Shown here piece by piece: positions 11,401 through 22,100 of a DNA stretch of 64,000 bases. Source of the stretch: Timema cristinae (lineage: Eukaryota; Arthropoda; Insecta; Phasmatodea; Timematidae); contig JBCFYV010000012.1 in assembly GCA_039000515.1 (NCBI GenBank), forward strand, positions 118,721,148 through 118,785,147, written 5' to 3'. Positions within the stretch are counted from its first letter, which is position 1; every line of letters begins with the position of its first letter. The notes under the pieces were generated by a model. It searched no databases, was not told where the DNA came from, and worked only from the letters and a program-made list of their open reading frames with translations. The position numbers were made by a program, and so were the translations under genes.

Positions 11401-14400
11401 TTATTAGATGTGTACCTATAGTTATTTTTCACTTCAAGTCTAGTTTGATTGAAAACATTGAGTTTTTTAAGTTAATGTAATCGAGAGCAATATTTGTATT
11501 GGATTTTAAGTTGAATTTTTGAAATCGATACAACATTCATACATTTCTAAGAATGACATTTGTTTCGTGAAAAAAAGTTTTGATCACACAAAATCAAATT
11601 TTAAATCATTTTAATATAACTATGTAAAGCTTTTATTTTTATTTATTTCAGTTAAAGCTGTATCTAGATATGCTCTTTGGATTAAAAAATGACACCTGGA
11701 CAGAGAGATCTAACCAGGACTTAGTACGCCAATGCTCTGCTCTTACCACCGAGCTATCCAGGAGTTGTCCAGTGCTCTGGGTCATTCTTCACTCATATTT
11801 TAAGCCAGAGTCTGTGATGGACATGCCTTAAAATATGAGTGAAGAATAATCCAGATCACTGGACGACTCCTAGATAGCTCAGTGGTAAGAGCATTGGTGT
11901 ACTAAGCCAAAGGTCCCGGGTTCGATTCCTGTGTCCAGGTGTCATAGTTCATTTTAAAAAACATAAATTTAATAGTTGGTTTACAAGCCATTTTTTTTAG
12001 ATCAAACAAAAGAAAATATGTAGGGACTTTATTTGCTAAAAAATATTATTTCTAAAAATGTAATCAAATTATATGAATTATTACGAATCTTCAAATTTTT
12101 CAATTTTTGTCAAATCATTTGAGTTGAGTTCAGAAAAACTATTAAAACTCGATTCAAACTCAAATTTCGAGTACTATCACCCTCCTAATTAGGTTGAAAC
12201 TTTTCACCGCCATTTTTGTGTAGCCCATTTTATAAAATAAGTGACACTTCAAACTAGAATAATATTTCTTAAAAATCCACGCCATCACAGTAGACAGCCC
12301 CCTTAACAATACCAAAAGGTAGTTTTGTTTGTGGAGCTACGAGAGTTAATACTGTACTTCTTGGAAGAGCCTGGAGACTTCGCAGACCAAGCACTGCTCC
12401 GGCTCATCCTGGAAATGGCAAACGTGTCTCTCCGCCAGAAAGTAGTCCCGCAAGAGCGGGGTGTGGGTGAGGGCCTGCACGATACAGTTCATGAAACACG
12501 TGTTGCCGAGGTTGACAAGGCCCCGCAGACCTAGACAGACACAACACACATGTCCTGCACATCAACCGAATACCTGATGTAATTACAAGCCCGCCTGACA
12601 CCTTGGCTCATTCGGTAGCACTCCTACTCAGAGAATTTAATAAGCCTTTGTGAATCTAAGATTTTATATTTCAAATTTAATCCAAATCAAATATTTAGTA
12701 AGAAATTTTTTTTAAAATACAAATCATTAATAATTAAAAAAACAGATATGAGTTTCTCAAGTTTATAGTCGAGTCAAATAATGGATCTATGACGACTTCT
12801 TTAAAAAGTTAAATTATTTAAATATGTCTGACATTTATTTATATCCAAATTTTGAACTAAATTTCATCGAATCCAAATCTGGGCTACTTGGATTCGAAAT
12901 TTCAAATTCGATACAAATCTTTTAAATATTAAGATTAGGAACCTCAAATTGAAATCCAAACAAGATTCAGATTTAAATTTTAGGCTTCACACAGGCTTAT
13001 AATAAAAGTTCCTAGGTTCAATTCCCTGCATGGCCGAAAAAATGTTCCACTGGTGAAAATGGGACATCCTCTTTCAAAGTGATGGCTTAATGGTCGGGTT
13101 AGTGAGTGTTCCTCCTGTTTAGAAATAAGTTAGCTTGCAAGTCGTTTGTCAATATTATACATTGGTTTAGATCTTCAGAGGGTGTTCATGGCAAATTAAA
13201 TACAAAGTTCTAAACCTGGAAGGAAAATAATATTTTAGAATGAAGTGTCGATATTTCATACAACTAATGTCGGTACAGATTAAAAGAAGGTCCTCTTAAC
13301 ATAACACACAACACACAGACCTTGTACCTTGAAAATACCACTTAATGGTTGGTTTGGTAATGGTTCTAATCAGCCCTAGCAATTGTTGTTTGGTAATGGT
13401 TCTAATCAGCCCTCACATGGTTGGTTTGGTAATGGTTCTAATCAGCCCTCACAATGGTTGGTTTGGTAATGGTTCTAATCAGCCCTCACAATGGTTGGTT
13501 TGGTAATGGTTCTAATCAGCCCTCACAATGGTTGGTTTGGTAATGGTTCTAATCAGCCCTCACAATGGTTGGTTTGGTAATGGTTCTAATCAGCCCTCAC
13601 AATGGTTGGTTTGGTAATGGTTCTAATCAGCCCCCACAATGGTTGGTTTGGTAATGGTATATCAGCCCTCACAATGGTTGGTTTGGTAATGGTTCTAATC
13701 AGCCCTCACAATGGTTGGTTTTGGTAATGGTTCTAATCAGCCCTAGCAATTGTTGGTTTGGTAATGGTTCTAATCAGCCCTCACAATGGTTGGTTTGGTA
13801 ATGGTTCTAATCAGCCCTCACAATGGTTGGTTTGGTAATGGTTCTAATCAGCCCTCACAATGGTTGGTTTGGTAATGGTTCTAATCAGCCCTCACAATGG
13901 TTGGTTTGGTAATGGTTCTAATCAGCCCTCACAATGGTTGGTTTGGTAATGGTTCTAATCAGCCCTCACAATGGTTGGTTTGGTAATGGTTCTAATCAGC
14001 CTCACAATGGTTGGTTTGGTAATGGTTCTAATCAGCCCCACAATGGTTGGTTTGGTAATGGTATATACAGCCCTCACAATGGTTGTTTGGTAATGGTTCT
14101 AATCAGCCCTCACAATGGTTGGTTTGGTAATGGTTCTAATCAGCCCTCACAAAGGTTGGTTTGGTAATGGTTCTAATCAGCCCTCACATCATTCCAAACG
14201 TTCTTCACAACACAAAGATATGAATGCAAGCCATTTTTAGACCCTTGTTTCAAACAGAAGACATTTTAGTAAAAGAAAGTTTTCTGACCAAATAAACTCG
14301 ATTTTCTATCAACAAAAGATGTACAAAACAAAAAGCAAGGCTTGGTTCAAACGGATGTCCCAAACACAAAGCGGAGTTGTGCACTGACCAGTTCCTTCAA

Positions 14401-17400
14401 GGCAAGATTCACATGTATCTTTACCAACTGTAATTTCATTTAAATAAATGCAGCAGTGTGTCTTACTTAATCTTTTAACTCACTAAAAATTCAAATAAAT
14501 TAAAATTAAGAAAATATTCAGCAAACTCAGTAAATTGAGTAGTTTACTTTATATTATGGTAATATTAAGTTGCTAGCTAAATAAAATAACCATATCCGAT
14601 GTAACTTGGATATTATACACAACTACATAACACGACCAAAGAGCTAATGTAACTTAGATGTTATACACAACTACAAAGCACGGTCAAAGAGCCAATGTAC
14701 TATTACTATTAGCACCACGTCTTACTACCCGTTCAGATTATACGCACTTACGATAATGTGTAATGGTAGGGTGATTGTGAGATGAAATGAAGGACCTATA
14801 GTTTAACGTGGGATCCAAACCACGGTAGAGGCCTGGCATTCCCACATTCACAAGTTGTGATTAATACACGTCTTGTCAGAGGTGAAGGAAGGGTTTGGTA
14901 ATCAGATAAATCTGTGCCAGGACCGAGGATTGAACCCGGACTTTAGCACAGAAGTCCGACACCTTACCCTAGACCGCCGGTCACCAGAGCCGATGTAGTT
15001 TAGCTATTATACACAACTACATAACACGACCAAAGAGATAATGTAACGTAAATGTTATACACGACTACATAGCACGGTCAAAGAGCCGATGTAGTTGAGA
15101 TATTATACACAACTACATAACACGACCAAAGAGATAATGTAACTTAGATGTTATTCTCGGATATCACACCGCCAAAGAAACGGTATACCTTACATTTGAT
15201 GTTAAGTCTTAAATGGCTGAGGAAAAACACTTTCTAGCACTTTTGGTCTAAGAAATGAGTGGTTTTCCTCAGAAATAAACCTAATTTACAATGTTTAATT
15301 TATCCTCACATACACCTTCCCATTTGGAGATAACTATTATACAGAACAAAGGTGTTGTTTGATACAGATGCTCGTTAAAATCCCAAGAGCAACATAGTCT
15401 TATGTTGGAAAGGTTTACGAGAAAAGAGGACTTGGGTCTGCTCTGGATGTGCTTTCATTCACATCAGAGGACACGCGGGTTAAGGCTAACCTTGTTTGGT
15501 GACGAGGAGATTGTGGTTTTAATCCCCCAACTTTGTATATTGAAGGTGGTTTTTACTAAATGATTTCCCAAGTACTCGCTTCGTGGTCAAATGGTGCAAA
15601 GGCATCACTCTCACAGTAAAATTGGACTGCATATAATAATGAGATAAGGCTTTGAATCCCGGCCGGGTGTACTTTTAGTGTTTTTTTTTTTTTCCAAAAT
15701 GGTTTTTCATTCTCTCCCCATGTAAATGCAGTTTTAGTATTTCTCTAAATTAAACCTCCCTCAACCCTAACACATTAGGTTAAATAGTGCATCACCAAAG
15801 GAGTGGTGGTAACTGACAGCTAGCAAAAGTTACCAGACCTACTTTCGTGTACCTATCCGCCACCATATGAACTGCAACAACTATTGATTTGCTGTTACTT
15901 TTGGTGCTTTTGGTACTTTTGTTGTTAATTATGTTTGTATTTTAAATAGGGTGTGAGAAGACTACTTTTTAAATTTGAAGTGAAGTCAAATCGAATGATA
16001 TGAAATATTGCTGGAAGCCAAATAAGTTTGAGTATTTAAAAATCAAGTTAGGATCACAAAATGTGATTTAATTATTTCAGTTTTTCCTGTTAAACATTAT
16101 TTGTGGCGTGAATAAAAACAAAACATGAAGGAAATTTAACATAAATGTGTATTTTAACTCGTTTTTTAATAGTAAAGCTTAGTAAATGTATCCAGAATTT
16201 TATTTTCGAATCAAAGTCTAAGTTTTTGAAGCTTCACACACTCCTACTTTTAACCATTTTTACATCCTCGGCTAGCTGTCAGTTACACCGCTCCCATGGT
16301 GAATGGGCTGGGATTAAAACACAGTTGATGCCAAATTCTCCATTTAGGGATGGGCCATTAGAGTTTAAAGATATCGAGAATACGAGAAAATTTCCGATCC
16401 CAATTTCAACCAAGAGTAAAGAATCAAATTTTAAATCTATTATTTTTTTTAGAGCTTGATGCTTTCTAGATGTTTAGCCCAATATCAACATCGGACAAAC
16501 CCCAGCTCAGTGTCTGAATAGTCCAAGGAACCAATATCGAAATAGCCTGGACTGTCTACGATGGGGAGATTGAGATTCAAATCTCGGTCAGATGTAGTGA
16601 TGGTTATCCCTAAATGGTTTTCCCCACTCTTCTTTCAAATGCGGATACACTTCCTCTACATTCAACCTTCTTCATCCATAAGAAATCAGCATAGTTAGTC
16701 TATAATGCATGATGCTAAAATATTTTTTTTTTAATATTTTCAACAAACCTAAGACACCAAATCATTAATTTTCCACGATTTGAGAATAGAATCAGAGCTA
16801 AAGAAAAAGTTAACCTCCATTATTTGTCGTATTTTCTATTATTAAGATTCAAGATTATTTATTTGTGACCAAAATGAAGACAGGATTTGATAAAATGCAG
16901 ATTCAAGCCAACCGTGGTTTTGTCAACAATTTCCTTTTTTTCTCTCAAAGTGTGAAACATAAAAAAAATTACAATGCTTACTTTTTCTCTTTGTCTTAAA
17001 ATGGACGGTGGTGCTACCCTCTCTCTCGTGCTGACCGGCAGGTAACTCTAAACGAATAACAAAACAAGAAGTAATTCTAATTCATCCTTTCATCCTACGA
17101 AACAAAAGCGGGACATTAAATGAACGTCAATTCTTGATACTTAGAAAGAAGGAACTTTTTTTTTCCTTATTTTATAACCTATCTCTAAAAATTAATATAG
17201 CAGGTCCTGGGTTCAATCTCTGGCACTTCCAGATTTTTATGTGAAGCGGTGGGTCTGGGACGGGGTTACTCAACCTTGTGAAGACGATTGAGGAGCTACT
17301 TGAATAAAGTAGCAGTTACGGTTTAGAAAACTGAGAGTAACAGCCTTAAGGTTTGTTATGCTGATTACATGACGCTCTCTATCCACAAACATTGGCACTA

Positions 17401-19034
17401 TCTACACCAACATAGGTGGCCGCTCGGTCGTTATGGCTCTATTGTGAGCTGATGCTGTGGTGAGTTTTTATATTATATCAAGTAAACAGTTATTCTTGGA
17501 AGAAGGTACAGGAAATGGGTAAAGAAATACATAAAGGGGTCAAACACAACATGAATATTACAATGAAAAGACAAACAGTTCACACTTTTTTTCTTTTAGG
17601 AAAATGAATTGTGCGTTTCGCACCCCCTGACAAATTCTGATAGAATAAACCCTTGATCGAAGGATTTAGGCAGTAACAATCAATTTTATTCAAGGGGCAG
17701 TGACAGCAGTGTAAAGTTTGAACTGTGTTCTTATTTTCATTGTGAAAGCCATATGTGTTTGTTCTTGTTATATGTCCTATCCACCTTTCCATTCCTCCTT
17801 CTACGCATAACCAAAAGTGGCTCATAAAGTGTTGGTTGTGAATTAAACAAATTTGGAGGAATTGTTCACCATAATTATATTTTGTATGAGTATGTATCAT
17901 TAGAGTGACTTGAAACTATTTATATATATATATTATAGATATACTCGTGTACATAATATAAATATATACATACATATAGGTTATTTAACATGCATTATTA
18001 ACAAACAACTTACAAACTAACTTAATACAATAAGAGAAATAGTACACAATACCCCAGGCATCAATTCATCATTGCTAAATTCGGTCATGCAAAGAATTTA
18101 ACTAAAGACCTTTGCTGTGGATTCCCACGTTCGCCGCAAAACTAGTGTATAACAGAAACATAATAACGTGACAAACACAGGATGTCTGGCTAATCGGCGC
18201 GAGCTGTTCGCTAAAGTTCACCTCATATCTACTTTGTCTGCTCTGCCTGAGATGTTCGGCACAGGAGAACCAATCATCTCTTATCAGTGCGCATGCGCTG
18301 TAGAGCTAGAAGCGAGCAGACAGCTTCGTTGGCCGTTGTGAGGAGATTTGAAATAATCAGTTAATGTAGAGCTTGTATCAATGTAGAGGATTGAGCCACG
18401 ACACAGCGTTATAATTTGAAAACATACATCGGGAGAATGATCCAAAATATATGTCTACACACCATAAAATAATATATATTTATAATCAGTTGGATTAAGT
18501 TAGCATTGCAATGCATTGTGGGTTGACATGGGTCTTTTTCAACTACCTGATATTTCGCTGTAAGTAGTCTAGTAATCAAACAAAATATTGATCTAATATG
18601 AAAATGTTCAGACAACCTGTGCTGTTAGTGCCCCAGATATTTCTTCTGTACGGATTCCTCCGCAACAGTTCCAATTCGATCTGGTCTGGGTACCAGAGCT
18701 CGTAAAGCCATGATGAGGACTGGAGGAACCGCGAGGACTTCTGTCGGTAATGAAACTCTATTTCGGTGCACTCCGAGTCATGGACATAGTCCTTGCATTG
18801 GAAGCACATTATCTTCCCGTAAACCAACTCCACAGCTAGCCAGGAAATAATTACAAAGATTACTAATAAGGGTAGGTTATATTACAAGAAATAAGCTTGC
18901 ATACATTTTAAAAGAGTCTAATATATAAATTAGTTCTAAATAATGTGTGGAATTAACAAGTGTCAATGAACAAAAACCATTCCTGGACACATGAATCAAT
19001 TCCAGGAGTAGTGAAATAAATTATTATTATATTA

Positions 19035-19103
<69 letters not shown>

Positions 19104-22100
19104 AAGCCAAGAGTCCCGAGTTCATTCACTGTTTCCAAGTGTCATTTGTCAATTGAATTGAAATATCTCCATGATAGTTGTACTCGTAATCAAATATAAT
19201 CCCATCAACAAAATCCAATGTAATTATATATATTTTTTGGTGAATCTTACTTAACCTGACATGTTGATTAAATTAAGCGAAATTCACCAGTTTTAAAACT
19301 CTAAGTGAAGTGATATCTAATTTAATCATTATTATTATTATTATTATTATTATTACTAGCACGCGTCTTACTACCCGTTCGGGTTATACGCACTTATGCT
19401 AATGTGTAATGGTAGGGTGATTGTGAGATGAAATGGAGGACCTAAAGTTTAAGTGGGATCCAAACCACGGTGGAGGCCTGGCATTCCCCACATTCACAAG
19501 ATGTCTTGTCAGAGGTGAAGGAAGGGTTTGGTAATCAGATAAATCTGTGCCAGGACCGAGGATTGAACCCGGCCGCAGTTCAATTTCCATTCACTTAAAT
19601 ATTTACGCTCTGTGATTTGGTTATGTTTTGGTTTAATTTCATACCATTTACAATTTTTCTTTTTAATATCAATTTTACTACCATAGGAAATTTGATACGG
19701 TTGTGTGCATTGATGGTAAAAAAAATCCATTATATGATATAGAAAATGCATAACTAGTTCCACCCTCTTTGTGTATAATCCCCAGAAAAGTAAGAATGGG
19801 CGACTTTGGGTATTTTCCAAAAAATGTTTTTCATTGATAATTTTACCAAAATGTTTCTTGCTTTATAAATAATATTCAGGTTTAATACTAAGGTCCAAAT
19901 GTGATTAGTAAAGGTTTCAGAATTTTTCAAAATATCTCAAAAATATATGCTAAAAATTGTGTATATCACACAAAATTTACTAATTTTAAATAGAATGGAC
20001 ATTTTTCGATAGTACCTATGTTATTATATAAAAATTCTTAATATTAACCTCTTTCAAATTATTAAAGTATTGTTAATTTATATATTTTCCTTTTTCCATT
20101 AAGTTTTCATCCAAAAAGGGGGTGAATTTGGGCATCCCTTAACTATACAGGGTATCTCTTAGATGATATTTGGAAATACAGGTGCAAAAAGGATCTTCAG
20201 TCTTTGCGTAAAAAGGGGGAGGGGGGAGGGGGGGGGGAGCAAGGTAGTTAGGAAAAAGAGGAAAGTTTGTGTTGAACCAGGAAATAATGTGGAAGCTTTT
20301 CTTAGTTATGTGCCTAGAAGAGTAAGCAAGAAACGAGTTTTAGGAGAGCAGGAAAGAAAATTAAGTATTTTTGTGAACATCAGAAGGTGAGGGTAGTGAA
20401 CTCCTTATCAAGATGACAGCAGCCTTCAAAGTTATGGAGAGTGGTTATAAGAAGAGGAAACAAAAAATAGGAAGAAGTGACAACAATAAAAATTGGGTCT
20501 TGGATTTTGATCGAAGGGGGGAAAAAGAAAATTAAAAAGTATAACATTGACCGAGTCTTAAGTAGAGATCAAGAAAAACAAGATATACAGATTCGTGAAT
20601 ATCCGCTTTGCAGCTTTACTGTGGCATCGCCAACAGCAGGGATACGTTTATGAAAAATGCTACATTGATGGAGAATATAGGGTCACCAATTGTTGCACTC
20701 GGTAAATCCCCAAGAAAGAGATAATGACCAGATGGAGAATACAGGGCCACCAATTGTACTAGAGTAAATTCTTAAGAGATAGTGGCCAGAGAGGCAAAAT
20801 GTTTATACAGGGTGGACTGCACTGGAATGGACTCATAACGTCTTTAATTATCTGGAACAGGAAGATGACTCGCTCCTCTCTGACAAGCTGATGTGATGGA
20901 GAATACATACCGGGATAAGGGAAAAGGAAGCAGAAGACTAATACAAAGGTTTTAAGGGCTGTGTCCATTTTGAGTATACTGCACATTGTTTTAAGTGTGT
21001 TTTTATTACCTTAGCGCGTGAAATATAATCATGTGTTCATAGACGCAATCCTGATAGATGAGTACTTGTTTGAATTGAATGTGCTACAGTCACTTGTTTT
21101 ATTAAATATGCGGATTATCTACGATTTTGGGTTGTCCATGGCACTCGTCCCCTCCATTACCACGGATAATCAGGAGTTAACTGTAGTTGTAAGATTTGTT
21201 AAAAAGGCCAACTAAATTATTGGGTAAAGAAGTGTGTGTGTGGCTTCACCCGAGGGCACTAATGTTGGGATGGCGGTGATTGTGAAACGATTACCGGAAC
21301 CAGACCTCGAGACAAGTTTTCCATATCCTTTGGTGATTACAATGTTTTGTAACTGTAAGTCTACTTAAATGCATATCGTTTTTAAAATTTAATGTGTGAA
21401 TGTAATGTAAATATTTCACTTTGAATTCTTTTAATCCAAGTTTAATGTTTGTTTGGATATTGCAGATAGATGTGTCCCAAAGTTGGCAAGACTTGATTTG
21501 AAGCACAAGTTCAATATGATATTTTTTCAGCAGAGAAAAATATTTCCATGAAAACTTTTTTTTTTTCTGGATTCTGTATTTCTTAAGCTCATATTTACTT
21601 TATATTTAATATTAACAATAAGTTCAAAAAATATTTTATAGGAGCCTGAATCTTTTCCAAAAATACACACATTTGTCTGTAGGTTTAATAAGGGTCAGGA
21701 AAATGTGGGATGTTTGTTGTTTAGACAAAGGACTTTCATATGATTACCCAAATGTGTATTTGTGATGGTTCGTATTTGGGTGACTACACAAAAACCTCCT
21801 CCATCCAAAGTGGAAGGTTTGAGTTTGGGAATACTTTGGAGTAGATACTACTGTGACATCAAAACCTTAAGACTTCAATTAAAACAAGTTACACCATCAT
21901 ATTCTACACATTTTAAAACTTCAATTAGGCCTACCGGTACAAATTAGCATTTTTTTAAGGAGTAGGCCTATTGAAATGTTTAAATTTTGCTGCAGTCAAA
22001 GTCACCTTCTTTCAATGAACCTGTTTTCCTTCTTCTAAGCAAAGAAACAGCTGTTCATAGAGCAAATAAATATTATTCTGTTTTAAAGTTGGGTATAAAT

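Noticed and set aside
11870..11945. Functional tRNA gene
   Set aside because: Acceptor stem mismatch, implausible ACU anticodon, and it is half of a repeated palindromic element.
13340..14190. CRISPR-like array
   Set aside because: Units are contiguous with no unique spacers and lie in an intron of a eukaryotic gene.
20163..20390. 75-codon Arg/Gly/Lys-rich plus-strand ORF
   Set aside because: Runs through a G-run, has no splice support and no recognisable similarity.
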